DNA of 32,850 bases from Methanomassiliicoccaceae archaeon (lineage in GTDB: Archaea > Thermoplasmatota > Thermoplasmata > Methanomassiliicoccales > Methanomethylophilaceae), in assembly GCA_003555025.1 (NCBI GenBank), contig PWHV01000029.1, positions 1 through 32,850 on the forward strand, written 5' to 3'. The position numbers were made by a program, and so were the translations under genes. This document shows, piece after piece, positions 1 through 7,123 of this stretch. The notes under the pieces were generated by a model, which saw only the letters and a program-made list of their open reading frames with translations, had not been told where the DNA came from and made no database searches. The first letter of the stretch is position 1. Each line of letters opens with the position of its first letter.

Positions 1-209
1 ACCGACCACGCCTTGCCCATGTTGCGCATTAAGTGGTCCATGAACAGGCGGTAGGGGACGCTGTCACGCAGCCCCTGGCCCCCGGAGCGGGAGTCGTGGC
101 TGCGGGGCAGGTAGCCTATCTGGGCGAGGAAGGTCTCCGCCACCTCTTCGGCGTCGCCCAATGATTCCAGCGGCGTGTTGCTGATCACGTTGAGTTCGAA
201 CATGCTCAT
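1..209 (-). CDS. Unidentified protein, N-terminal part only (runs off left edge)
   Basis: The frame starts at ATG 209-207 and stays open to the window edge, giving about 69 residues that begin MSMFELNVISNT. A second in-frame ATG lies two codons in. The visible part is mostly helical and acidic, then has a stretch PYRLFMDHLMRNMGKAWSV that resembles the lead-in to a winged-helix DNA-binding domain of archaeal regulators. That reading is a guess, because the diagnostic part lies outside the window. A TATA-like element on the same strand lies about 28 bases before the ATG, which suits a leaderless transcript. The gene is transcribed divergently from the ABC importer. Confidence 0.7.
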   Translation of the reverse strand, partial: MSMFELNVISNTPLESLGDAEEVAETFLAQIGYLPRSHDSRSGGQGLRDSVPYRLFMDHLMRNMGKAWS

Positions 210-232
210 TCCTTATGGCAGATAGTTGTTTA

Positions 233-245
233 GCATATTTATTAA
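233..245 (-). promoter_or_regulatory. TATA box of the left-edge gene
   Basis: On the minus strand this reads TTAATAAATATGC, in an AT-rich gap and about 28 bases upstream of ATG 209, the archaeal spacing for a leaderless mRNA. The whole gap 210-447 is AT-rich and holds two divergent promoters and one small inverted repeat. I see no gene in it. Confidence 0.5.
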
Positions 246-375
246 TTAGTTGCGTTGCTTTCGATAGGACGTCGAATCCCGTAGTATCTTGGTGATTGAT
301 TATTAGCACAAACAGGATATTTTTTCCTCAGAGTTTATCAATTTTAGGTTCTTTGTAGTGATTAGATAACACAAT

Positions 376-393
376 TAGGTTAATAATGACCTA
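376..393. repeat. Inverted repeat TAGGT-N8-ACCTA, possible operator
   Basis: Two exact 5-base arms are separated by 8 AT-rich bases. The right arm overlaps the TATA-like sequence CTATATG (about 391-397) that would drive the substrate-binding protein gene. A repressor bound here could block TBP. Such short arms can arise by chance in AT-rich DNA. Confidence 0.25.
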
Positions 394-441
394 TATGTAA
401 TAACGATTAAATAGGATGTTACCGTGGATCGTCACAGGTGA
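389..441 (+). promoter_or_regulatory. Promoter and Shine-Dalgarno of the ABC importer
   Basis: ACCTATATGTAATA (389-402) is the best TATA candidate. It predicts a transcript start near 420 and a leader of about 28 bases. The leader contains AGGTGA (436-441), a good Shine-Dalgarno 6 bases before ATG 448. Confidence 0.45.
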
Positions 442-447
442 AATTCA

Positions 448-1605
448 ATGCTTAGCAAGAACATGATCGTGGTCGCAGTGGTCGCCGTTCTGGTCATAGC
501 GTCGGTAGGGGTGATACTCCTGGTGGAGACTGAGGACAAGGATCCTCAGATCAACATACTGGCGCAGGTGAACTCGGAAGGCTCTGCGATCTTCGTCAGC
601 GGTGAGATAAACAGCTTGGAGGACTTCGGGGGCAAGATCTTCGCAACCCCGGGACCGGACTCCATCCAGCACATGATGCTTATGAACTACATCACCGAGG
701 AGACGGATTACGATTTCCGTGCCGCTCCGGGGGAAGGTGTTGAGAAGAGCGATGACGTGGTCTACTGGACTCAGGTTGGTCCCGTGCAGATGAAGGATTT
801 CCTTGAGGATGGCACCATACAGGGCGGCATCGCCTGGGAGCCCTACAACTCGCAGATAGTGGCTGAGGTCGATGGGGCTTGGATCTACAAGTGGTCCGAC
901 GAGCTCATCGAGGCCCACCCCTGCTGTGTCTTGGCCGTGAATTCGGAGTTCGAACAGAACAACCCCGAGACGGTGGAGAGGTTCGTCGCCGCCCATGTGG
1001 TGGCCACCGCCTGGATAATGGAGACCGTCCAGGACAACACATCCGCCAACTACAGTTACATGGTCGATATCGGGTCCAAGTTCGCCTTCGGTGACAACTC
1101 GACCGAGGACAAGGAGGTGACGAAGGACTCGCTGTCGCATGTGGCCTTCGACTATGCCATCACCGATGCGTGGAAGTCCTCTTTGGAGGATGTTGTTGAC
1201 ACCTACGCCACCCTGGGCCTCTTCGAGAAGGACCCTGAATCCCTCGGATACGACACCAACGAGGAATTCGTGGACACGATTGTGAACACCACGTACCTGG
1301 AGAACGCCGCCAACGTGTCCGAGGCGGATGAGGCCGATGAGTTGCTCGATGTCCGCGTCGGATGGCTCGCCGGCGACATCCACCAGCTCGCCAGGCTTGT
1401 TGCCATGGACGAGAACATCGGCGCGGGACTGGGCTACGGTGACCGCAGCATATTCGAGGCCTTCGGCCTCAACATAATCGGCGGCGACGGAAACCCCTAC
1501 GCCAACGGCGGCGTGGTCATGGACGCGTTCTTCAGCGACGACATCGACATCGGCTACCTCGGCGCCCCGCCGGCCATACTGAGGACCGTCAACGCGATGG
1601 CCTGA
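448..1605 (+). CDS. ABC importer substrate-binding protein, NMT1/SsuA/TauA type, circularly permuted
   Basis: Solute-binding protein of the sulfonate/nitrate/taurine family. Residues 7-26 form a hydrophobic N-terminal anchor with no lipobox cysteine, so it is probably membrane-tethered on the outside. The domain order is odd. Residues from about 32 (DPQINILAQVNSEGSAIFV, then SLEDFGGKIFATPG) correspond to the second half of TauA/SsuA-type proteins. Residues 301-385 (DVRVGWLAGDIHQLARL, later DAFFSDDIDIGYLGAPPAI) correspond to the first half. The protein ends RTVNAMA, exactly where a normal protein would continue into the sequence seen near residue 32. An acidic linker, about 285-300, joins the swapped halves. 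The AGGTGA ribosome site decides the start. It is followed by permease and ATPase genes. Substrate unknown. Confidence 0.9.
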   Translation: MLSKNMIVVAVVAVLVIASVGVILLVETEDKDPQINILAQVNSEGSAIFVSGEINSLEDFGGKIFATPGPDSIQHMMLMNYITEETDYDFRAAPGEGVEKSDDVVYWTQVGPVQMKDFLEDGTIQGGIAWEPYNSQIVAEVDGAWIYKWSDELIEAHPCCVLAVNSEFEQNNPETVERFVAAHVVATAWIMETVQDNTSANYSYMVDIGSKFAFGDNSTEDKEVTKDSLSHVAFDYAITDAWKSSLEDVVDTYATLGLFEKDPESLGYDTNEEFVDTIVNTTYLENAANVSEADEADELLDVRVGWLAGDIHQLARLVAMDENIGAGLGYGDRSIFEAFGLNIIGGDGNPYANGGVVMDAFFSDDIDIGYLGAPPAILRTVNAMA

Positions 1606-1630
1606 AGATATCGGAACTAAGAATACAAAC

Positions 1631-1655
1631 CTTTTTCTCCAACCCTTTCTTTTTT
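1631..1655 (+). terminator. T-rich terminator candidate after the binding-protein gene
   Basis: Two T runs (1632-1636 and 1650-1655) lie in a pyrimidine-rich stretch just after the stop at 1603-1605. Archaeal RNA polymerase ends at such T tracts. Partial termination here would make more binding protein than permease and ATPase, as is common for importers. Confidence 0.4.
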
Positions 1656-1667
1656 GACACTGTCAAA
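1653..1667. repeat. Perfect palindrome TTTGACA-C-TGTCAAA
   Basis: Seven-base arms around a single central C, 17 bases upstream of the permease ATG and overlapping the T-rich terminator candidate. The loop is too short for an RNA hairpin, so if functional it is more likely a dimeric protein-binding site than a stem-loop. Confidence 0.4.
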
Positions 1668-1684
1668 GGCCAGTAGAGCGTGGA

Positions 1685-2491
1685 ATGATGCCCCTGAGAT
1701 ACGACCCCGACAAGAAGCTCCATCAGTTCGCCAGGGTCCTGGGCATAACCATCGTTTCACTGTCCCTGCTGGTCCTCGTATGGTGGATGATCGCCCTGCT
1801 TATCGACATCCCTTATCTGCCCACGCCCGTGCGGGTCTATGACGCTTTCTGGCGCCTCATGGAGTTCGGCGATGTGGCCACGGGCCTCACCATGGGCGAG
1901 CATGTCCAATCCAGTCTGCAGAGGTTCGCGGGCGGGTTCGCCATCGCTTTCGCCATCGCCGTCCCGCTGGGCCTGGCCATGGGCTACTCCCAGACCACAG
2001 AGGAGTTCTCCAACCCTATAATCGAGGTCATCAGGCCCATCGCCCCCATGGCGTGGGCCCCGCTCTTCATACTCTCCATGGGTGCGCTACTCGGACCGAT
2101 GATGGTGGTCTTCATAGGGGTGTTCTTCCCGGTGCTCTCCAACACCATTTTCGGAGTGAAGAAGATCGACCCCTACATGGTGGACGCGGCCCGCACATTG
2201 GGGGCCAACAACCTCCAGGTGTTCTACAAGGTGATGTTCCCCTGCACCGTGCCGTTCATAATGAACGGCATAAAGATAGGGCTGGGCATCGGCTGGATGT
2301 GCATCGTGGCGGCGGAGATGATCATCGCGTTCGGCGGCGGCGTGGGTTACTTCATACTGACACAGTCGCAGATAGGCAACTGGTCCAACGTCTTCGTCGG
2401 CCTGTTCCTGGTCTCCGCGCTGGGTATCCTGACCACCGGGCTCGCCGACCGCGTGCACCGCATCGTCGTGAGGAGGGTGGGGATGGAATGA
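1685..2491 (+). CDS. ABC importer permease, SsuC/TauC type
   Basis: Integral membrane subunit of the importer. The 268 residues hold about six hydrophobic segments. The cytoplasmic EAA-type loop that contacts the ATPase is visible: DAARTLGANNLQ, then a proline after KVMFPCTVPF. Length is normal for the BPD_transp_1 family. Start ATG 1685 is followed directly by another ATG. The spacing to the binding-protein gene is 79 bases and includes a T-rich stretch and a palindrome. The stop overlaps the next start as ATGA (2488-2491), which implies translational coupling with the ATPase. Family is clear; substrate is not. Confidence 0.93.
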   Translation: MMPLRYDPDKKLHQFARVLGITIVSLSLLVLVWWMIALLIDIPYLPTPVRVYDAFWRLMEFGDVATGLTMGEHVQSSLQRFAGGFAIAFAIAVPLGLAMGYSQTTEEFSNPIIEVIRPIAPMAWAPLFILSMGALLGPMMVVFIGVFFPVLSNTIFGVKKIDPYMVDAARTLGANNLQVFYKVMFPCTVPFIMNGIKIGLGIGWMCIVAAEMIIAFGGGVGYFILTQSQIGNWSNVFVGLFLVSALGILTTGLADRVHRIVVRRVGME

Positions 2492-3255
2492 ACGAGAGCC
2501 TGAGCATCAAGAACCTGGAGAAGGTCTTCAAGACCGAGGACGACGAGGTGGTGGCGATCGCCGACTTCAACCTCGATGTGAAGAAGGGGGAGTTGGTCAG
2601 CCTCCTCGGGCCCTCCGGCTGCGGCAAGACCACCATACTGCGGATGGTGGCGGGACTGCTCGAGCCCAGCTCCGGGGATGTCGTCGTCGCCGGCAACAAG
2701 GTCAGCGGGCCGGGCTCCGACCGCGGCATGGTGTTCCAGGAGTTCGCCCTCTTCCCTTGGAGGTCAGTGCGGAAGAACATCGAGTTCGGTCTGGAGCTCT
2801 CCGGCGTGCCCAAGGCGGAGAGGGAGCAGAGGGCCAACGAGTACCTGGAGATGGTGGGCCTGGAGAGGTTCGCCGATGCCCGGATACACGAGCTCTCCGG
2901 GGGAATGAAGCAGCGGGTGGGCATCGCCCGCGCCCTCGCCAACGACCCCGAGGTCCTGCTCATGGACGAGCCCTTCGGAGCGTTGGACGCGCAGACGCGC
3001 AACATCATGCAGAAGGAGCTGCTCAAGATCATCAAGAGGACGGAGAAGACCATCCTCTTCGTCACCCACTCGGTGGACGAGGCCGTTTTCCTCTCCGACC
3101 GCATCGTGGTCCTCACCAAGCGGCCGGGGAGCATCAAGGAGATCATCGAGGTCCCCTGGCCGCGGCCGCGGGACCGCGCCTCGCCGGAGGTGACGGAGAT
3201 GCGCAAGAGTATACTCGATGAGCTTGAGAAGGAGAACGTGATGAACGACGACTAA
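2488..3255 (+). CDS. ABC importer ATPase, SsuB/TauB type
   Basis: Nucleotide-binding subunit, 255 residues. Walker A is GPSGCGKTT (41-49), the Q-loop is VFQEF (82-86), the signature is LSGGMKQR (136-143), Walker B is VLLMDE (156-161), and a switch histidine lies in FVTHSVDEA. All key residues are intact. The start codon overlaps the permease stop (ATGA) and follows an AGGAGGG ribosome site at 2471. The frame is also open upstream of 2488, but that part runs antisense-like through the permease gene and has no ABC features. The last four bases overlap the stop of the convergent regulator. Confidence 0.96.
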   Translation: MNESLSIKNLEKVFKTEDDEVVAIADFNLDVKKGELVSLLGPSGCGKTTILRMVAGLLEPSSGDVVVAGNKVSGPGSDRGMVFQEFALFPWRSVRKNIEFGLELSGVPKAEREQRANEYLEMVGLERFADARIHELSGGMKQRVGIARALANDPEVLLMDEPFGALDAQTRNIMQKELLKIIKRTEKTILFVTHSVDEAVFLSDRIVVLTKRPGSIKEIIEVPWPRPRDRASPEVTEMRKSILDELEKENVMNDD

Positions 3256-3770
3256 AGCTCGTCCTTCACTTTCTCTATGGCGCGTATGATGCTGTTACCG
3301 GGGATGACCACCGATACCGGTATGGTGAGGATCTTCTCCACCGTGGGGGCGATTATGGGGGCGCAGACGACGGCCAAAGCGCCGTCCCTCTCCGCCTTCA
3401 CCGAGGCGACGATGGCGTCCTCCATCGTTGATGCGGGGTACTCCTTCACCGTTACCGGCTCTTCGCCGACGCGGACTATCCTCTCCTCGATGGACTGCAG
3501 CACCGGCCGCGAGGCGATCACCGCCACGAAATGGCCGCCGTGGGAGTCGCTCATGCGGCGCACCGCCTTGATTATCTGCCGCACGGTGCGGAGGTTGGGC
3601 TCGCGCTGCTCCTCCAGTATCTTGTACATGGTCGAGGGGGAGAGGTCGGCCCGTTGGCAGAACTCGTTGACGCTGATCGCCAGGTCCTCCTCGAGTATCT
3701 TGCGCAGCGCCTCCTGGAAGCCGCCCTCCTTGCGCAGCATCCCCGCGGCCAGCTCGTTGACCAGCGACAT
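3252..3770 (-). CDS. HTH transcriptional regulator (XRE-like) with a C-terminal ligand-type domain
   Basis: 172 residues from ATG 3770. Residues about 25-75 form a lambda-repressor-like helix-turn-helix (SVNEFCQRADLSPSTMYKIL, then EPNLRTVRQIIKAV). The C-terminal half is an alpha/beta segment (FVAVIASRPVLQSI; DGALAVVCAPIIAPTVEKIL) that looks like a small sensory or dimerisation domain. Its start overlaps the stop of the thioredoxin reductase-like gene (TGATG), so the three genes thioredoxin, reductase, regulator form one coupled operon. It may control that operon or a redox response; this is inference from position. Stop is TAG, overlapping the ABC ATPase stop by four bases. Confidence 0.85.
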   Translation of the reverse strand: MSLVNELAAGMLRKEGGFQEALRKILEEDLAISVNEFCQRADLSPSTMYKILEEQREPNLRTVRQIIKAVRRMSDSHGGHFVAVIASRPVLQSIEERIVRVGEEPVTVKEYPASTMEDAIVASVKAERDGALAVVCAPIIAPTVEKILTIPVSVVIPGNSIIRAIEKVKDEL

Positions 3771-4666
3771 CAGAGACCCCGGGCGTACTTGGCGGCCATC
3801 TCTCCGGCCACGCCCCCTTCGCCCGCCGCCTTGGCCACCTGCCATGGCTTGCCGGTGATGTCCCCGCAGGCGTAGACCCCTTCCACCCCGGCGGAGAAGT
3901 CCTTGTCGACGTTTATCTCGCCATCGGGGGTGGGCATCACGCCCAGGTCCATGGCCATGTCGGTGGTGGAGCGCGCTCCCAGCTCAATGAAGACCCCGTT
4001 CACCTCCAGCTCGCTGCCGTCCTCAAGAACAAGGGCGGACACTTTGTCGTCCCCGATTATCTCCTTGGGCGGCGAGGACACGGGCTCGGCGCCCGCGTTC
4101 AGCGCCTTCTCCCTCAAATTCTCAGAGGCATCCACCTCCTCAGCGACCCAATAGACCTTGCTGGCGTAGTGGGTCATCAGCTCCGCGGACACCGCCGCCT
4201 CGCTGCCGGCGCCGATCACCGCCACCGGCCTCCCCTTGTAGAAGTTGCAGTCGCAGGAGGCGCAATAGCTTACGCCCTTGCCGAAGAGCTCCTTCTCCCC
4301 GGGAATCTTGAGCTTCTTGCGCATGATGCCGGAGGCGATCACCACCGCCTTGGCCTCGATCTCCGTGCCGGAGTCGGAGAGCAGCCGGAACGCCCCCTCT
4401 GATGAGGACATCTCGATTATGTCCTCCTGCAGCAGCTTGGCGCCGAAGGACCGCGCCTGCTCCATGCCAATGTTCAAAAGCTCCTTGCCCGTCGCACGGA
4501 GCACACCGAAGTAGTTCTCCACCTCGGCGCCGTGCAGCGCGCTGTCCTCGGACCTGCCCATGACGATTGTCTTGGCTTTCTTGCGGGAGGAGCTGATCGC
4601 CGCCTGGAGACCGGCGGCCCCCATCCCCACGATGGCGACGTCGTAACTCAACTGGAACACCTTCAC
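3770..4666 (-). CDS. trxB: Thioredoxin reductase-like flavoprotein
   Basis: 298 residues. The FAD-binding motif GMGAAG is at 14-19. The redox-active pair CASC is at 135-138, and a second FAD motif, ACGDITG, is near 266-272. The nucleotide-binding site is unusual. Instead of the GGGxSA type it has GAGSEA (152-157), and the region that normally holds the HRR arginines for NADPH reads VYWVAEEVDASE. It therefore probably does not use NADPH. Thermoplasma reductase also lacks NADPH use, and a Methanocaldococcus enzyme uses F420H2. The start is GTG at 4666, overlapping the thioredoxin stop as GTGA. The partner is presumably the thioredoxin just upstream. Confidence 0.9.
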   Translation of the reverse strand: MKVFQLSYDVAIVGMGAAGLQAAISSSRKKAKTIVMGRSEDSALHGAEVENYFGVLRATGKELLNIGMEQARSFGAKLLQEDIIEMSSSEGAFRLLSDSGTEIEAKAVVIASGIMRKKLKIPGEKELFGKGVSYCASCDCNFYKGRPVAVIGAGSEAAVSAELMTHYASKVYWVAEEVDASENLREKALNAGAEPVSSPPKEIIGDDKVSALVLEDGSELEVNGVFIELGARSTTDMAMDLGVMPTPDGEINVDKDFSAGVEGVYACGDITGKPWQVAKAAGEGGVAGEMAAKYARGL

Positions 4667-4986
4667 ATCTTTGACTGCAGGTACTTCTTGATGTCTTCCT
4701 TGGGCCTGACACCGACCAGGGGCTCCTGCATGACCCCGTTCTTGAACACCAGCATCGTCGGTATGGCCGATATGTTGAACCGGTAGGATATGCCCGGGTT
4801 CTCGTCCACGTTCAGCTTGCCGATGGCCGCCTTGCCCGCCATCTCGTCGGCCAGCTCATCCAGTATGGGGGTCAGCATATGGCAGGGTTTGCACCACTGG
4901 GCCCAGCAGTCGACCAGCACCAGGGGGTTCCCCTCGATGAAGCTGTCGAAATTGTTGTCGGTGAGAGTTACGGTGTTGCCAGACAT
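4663..4986 (-). CDS. trxA: Thioredoxin
   Basis: Dithiol-disulfide carrier of 107 residues, normal length. The active site is WCKPC at 31-35, a Lys variant of the usual WCGPC, preceded by LVLVDCWAQ. The cis-proline motif is AIPTMLVF. The frame is open upstream of ATG 4986, but that start has a strong GGAGG ribosome site about 7 bases away, so it is preferred. It is first in an operon with the reductase-like flavoprotein and an HTH regulator. A TATA-like element lies about 60 bases upstream, so this mRNA has a leader. Confidence 0.95.
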   Translation of the reverse strand: MSGNTVTLTDNNFDSFIEGNPLVLVDCWAQWCKPCHMLTPILDELADEMAGKAAIGKLNVDENPGISYRFNISAIPTMLVFKNGVMQEPLVGVRPKEDIKKYLQSKM

Positions 4987-5044
4987 TCTTTTTCCTCCAG
5001 AGTCCAAACGATTATTTGGATTGGACAACAATTGCACAAGCGGG

Positions 5045-5076
5045 ATAAATAGCTTTCACAGAAACCATTTAATAAA
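5045..5076. promoter_or_regulatory. Divergent promoters for thioredoxin and PRC-barrel genes
   Basis: ATAAATA (5045-5051; TATTTAT on the minus strand) would drive thioredoxin, and TTTAATAAA (5068-5076) would drive the rightward gene. Each lies about 60-65 bases from its start codon, leaving leaders of roughly 35 bases that carry Shine-Dalgarno sequences on both sides. Confidence 0.45.
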
Positions 5077-5136
5077 CCCTTCCGGACGGGGCATCGCTAA
5101 TAAATGCCTGATGCATTTCATGTGGAGGGTATACGG

Positions 5137-5406
5137 ATGCATAGGGACGCCACGAGGCTGATCGGCAAGGAGGTGTACACCCCGCGGGGCAGGCTGCTGG
5201 GTGAGGTGAGCAACCTCATCCTCGACCTGGATCTGAACAAGGTGGACGGCATATTCCTGGATTGGACCGACCCCGGATTGGTGGAGGATTCGATGGCGGT
5301 GAACGTCCCCTATCGCTGGGTGCAAGCGGCGGGCGACGTGGTGCTGCTGCGCCACTTCCCCGAGTGGGTCTCCGCTGGCGACGAGGACACCCACGCCACC
5401 CTATAG
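5137..5406 (+). CDS. PRC-barrel domain protein
   Basis: 89 residues, a single PRC-barrel domain: RLIGKEVYTPRGRLLGEV, then a beta-rich core and VPYRWVQAAGDVVLL. Stand-alone archaeal PRC-barrel proteins include the haloarchaeal CdpB proteins, which work with SepF in FtsZ-based division. Whether this one does so cannot be told from sequence. ATG 5137 is chosen over ATG 5104 because GGAGGG lies about 8 bases before it. It stands alone, divergent from thioredoxin, and its TAG stop overlaps the TAG stop of the facing HD-domain gene (CTATAG, 5401-5406). Confidence 0.85.
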   Translation: MHRDATRLIGKEVYTPRGRLLGEVSNLILDLDLNKVDGIFLDWTDPGLVEDSMAVNVPYRWVQAAGDVVLLRHFPEWVSAGDEDTHATL

Positions 5407-5976
5407 CCGGGCGCAGGGCCCGGTGAGAGGAGGGCGGCGGCCGATCCTCGCCGTCAAAGAGTCCAGGTCCCTGCCGCAGAGTCCCGTCAGCTCGGAATGC
5501 AGCGCCTCCACCCTCTCGGCCGCGTGGTGCTGGCCTCGGGACCTGAGTTTCTCCGCCGTCGCCTTGCTGGGCACCAGGCGGTCGTCCGAGGTCAGGTTGT
5601 CGGCGTGCGCCACCACCTTCTGCTCCAGGTTGCGGGGGAAGTAGTCCCCGGGCGGAAGGCCCAGTGCCCGGGCCTCCTCGTCGTCGATGCCGGCGCCGAT
5701 GTGGCGGCGGATTATTTCCACCAGCTCATCGGAGAGGCCGCGATCCTCGGCCATGGACGCGCCCACCGCCGCGTGCATCATCCCCATCTCGCGGCAGCGC
5801 CCCAGGTCATGCAGCAACGCCCCGCTGGAGACGGTGGCCAGGTCAGCGCCGCAGAGGGCGGCGACCCGCACCGCCAGTTCGCGGACGGTGCAGCAATGGA
5901 TGATCACGCGCTCCGAGCAATCCTCCTCGCGGAGGATTCGCAGGCAGCCCTCGTCATCAGGAAAGGTCGACGACAT
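5401..5976 (-). CDS. HD-domain protein, TIGR00295-like
   Basis: 191 residues. An HD metal phosphohydrolase pattern is visible: HCCTVRELAVRVA supplies the first histidine, GALLHDLGR the HD pair, and AHADNL a later aspartate. This matches the archaeal family known as TIGR00295, whose substrate is unknown to me. The C-terminal 60 residues are charged and helical. Its start overlaps the end of trm56 by 20 bases, so it is last in the leftward operon regulator/trm56/HD. The stop TAG is shared with the PRC-barrel gene. An RNA- or nucleotide-related job would suit its neighbours but is only inference. Confidence 0.85.
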   Translation of the reverse strand: MSSTFPDDEGCLRILREEDCSERVIIHCCTVRELAVRVAALCGADLATVSSGALLHDLGRCREMGMMHAAVGASMAEDRGLSDELVEIIRRHIGAGIDDEEARALGLPPGDYFPRNLEQKVVAHADNLTSDDRLVPSKATAEKLRSRGQHHAAERVEALHSELTGLCGRDLDSLTARIGRRPPLTGPCARL

Positions 5977-6469
5977 TCTTACCCCTCTCGTCAGGCACCA
6001 CCTTCATCCTCCCGCCGCGCTCGCTGTAAAGGGCCTCTCCGCCGGTGAGGCGATCGAGGAATATCGCCAGGGCGGCGATCTCCGAGTGCGGCTGGTTGCC
6101 CACCGACACGTTGCAGTCCGCCGCCTGATAGACCTCGGCGGGGACCTTCTCCGCCCCCACCACCACCAGCACGTCCTCGCCCCGCAGCTGCTCCACCGCC
6201 TCGTCAACCCTCACGCCGTACATGGTCAGATGCGCCACCTTGCCCTCGAATTCGTGGATCGCCTTCCGCCACTGCACGCCCGTCTCGATGGAGAAGTCGC
6301 CGCCGAAGCGTTCCACCACCCCGCGCACGTTCTCCTCCAGTTTGGGGTCGCGGCTGTCCACCAGCACGCGCTTCGCCCCCAGGGCGCGGGCGGCGAGGGC
6401 GGCGTGGGTGGTCACCCTCTTGTCCCTTTCGGGCCGATGTCCTATGCGTAGAACCTGTATCTCGGCCAT
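5957..6469 (-). CDS. trm56: tRNA (cytidine(56)-2'-O)-methyltransferase Trm56
   Basis: Archaeal SPOUT enzyme that methylates the 2'-OH of C56 in the tRNA T-loop. The diagnostic N-terminus LRIGHRPERDKRVTTHAALA is present, with the knotted SAM site VVVGAEKVPAEVYQAAD and VGNQPHSEIAALA. 170 residues, normal for the shorter archaeal forms. ATG 6469 is chosen because it places the conserved LRIGHRP motif near the N-terminus; an upstream TTG at 6481 is possible but weaker. It lies 8 bases after an HTH regulator and overlaps the HD-domain gene. Confidence 0.96.
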   Translation of the reverse strand: MAEIQVLRIGHRPERDKRVTTHAALAARALGAKRVLVDSRDPKLEENVRGVVERFGGDFSIETGVQWRKAIHEFEGKVAHLTMYGVRVDEAVEQLRGEDVLVVVGAEKVPAEVYQAADCNVSVGNQPHSEIAALAIFLDRLTGGEALYSERGGRMKVVPDERGKNVVDLS

Positions 6470-6477
6470 CGGCGCTC

Positions 6478-6975
6478 TCAATCCTTGCCCATCTCAATGC
6501 GGTGGCCACGGTAGTCCAGCTTGACCGATCGTCTCACCAGGCTGCGCAGCATGGTGGAGGTCACCCCCAGGGCCTCGGCGACATCGCCGGAGAACTTGCC
6601 TCGGTCACCCACGATCTCGATTATCGTGCCCTCGATCTCAGCGAAGTCCTCCTCGGACATCATGGCGGCGGAGAGCACGTCGCTGATCTCGTAAACGGGC
6701 CATTGCGCATTTATGTGAAAAGAAGTGTAATAGGTATGGTAAGCCTTCTCTGGAAAACTGCCTTCGGTGGACTGCCACCTCGATTCCACCAGTTTCATCT
6801 TCTCAAAGAATGTGATGGCGTCCCTCCCCTCGGCGCCATACTTCTCCTCTATCTCCTTCGAGGTCCTCCATTCCAAGGTCACTTCCTTCAAGACCTCCCT
6901 TTTCACAAGAGTGTCCACGGCCCTCAGCATCGGAACCAATTCCGAGGGTTCGTTTATGACCTTGATACGATTCAT
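6478..6975 (-). CDS. HTH transcriptional regulator (ArsR-like winged helix)
   Basis: 165 residues. The N-terminal half has a winged-helix pattern (LVKREVLKEVTLEWRTSKEI, then GRDAITFFEKMKLVESRW). The C-terminal part has a second helix-turn-helix-like stretch, GKFSGDVAEALGVTSTMLRS. It resembles predicted archaeal regulators of the COG4738 kind, recalled rather than searched. It heads the leftward operon with trm56 and the HD protein. A TATA element lies about 27 bases before the ATG, so the mRNA is probably leaderless. Confidence 0.82.
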   Translation of the reverse strand: MNRIKVINEPSELVPMLRAVDTLVKREVLKEVTLEWRTSKEIEEKYGAEGRDAITFFEKMKLVESRWQSTEGSFPEKAYHTYYTSFHINAQWPVYEISDVLSAAMMSEEDFAEIEGTIIEIVGDRGKFSGDVAEALGVTSTMLRSLVRRSVKLDYRGHRIEMGKD

Positions 6976-6996
6976 ATTCTAGTCAATGCACGAACA

Positions 6997-7010
6997 ATCA
7001 TATAAAGTCA
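6997..7010 (-). promoter_or_regulatory. TATA box for the regulator/trm56/HD operon
   Basis: The minus strand reads TGACTTTATATGAT, centred about 27 bases before ATG 6975, which predicts a leaderless transcript. The rest of 6976-7123 is AT-rich and holds the divergent promoter of the small gene at 7124. Confidence 0.55.
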
Positions 7011-7091
7011 ATCCCAGAGTTTATATTCGGTTAATCCTTAACAACCTTTCCGCGCTCCGTTCTGGAACTCTATGCGGGAACCGCTAGAATA

Positions 7092-7100
7092 AGTTTATTA
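7092..7100 (+). promoter_or_regulatory. TATA box for the 53-residue Cys protein
   Basis: AGTTTATTA lies about 28 bases before ATG 7124, in an AT-rich gap. This supports transcription of the small gene as a leaderless or nearly leaderless mRNA. Confidence 0.45.
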
Positions 7101-7123
7101 ACGGACTTTTCTATAATGGGCCG

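Noticed and set aside
5401-5976. Cas3-type HD nuclease
   Set aside because: The protein is a short stand-alone HD protein next to trm56, with no helicase or cas genes and no repeats.
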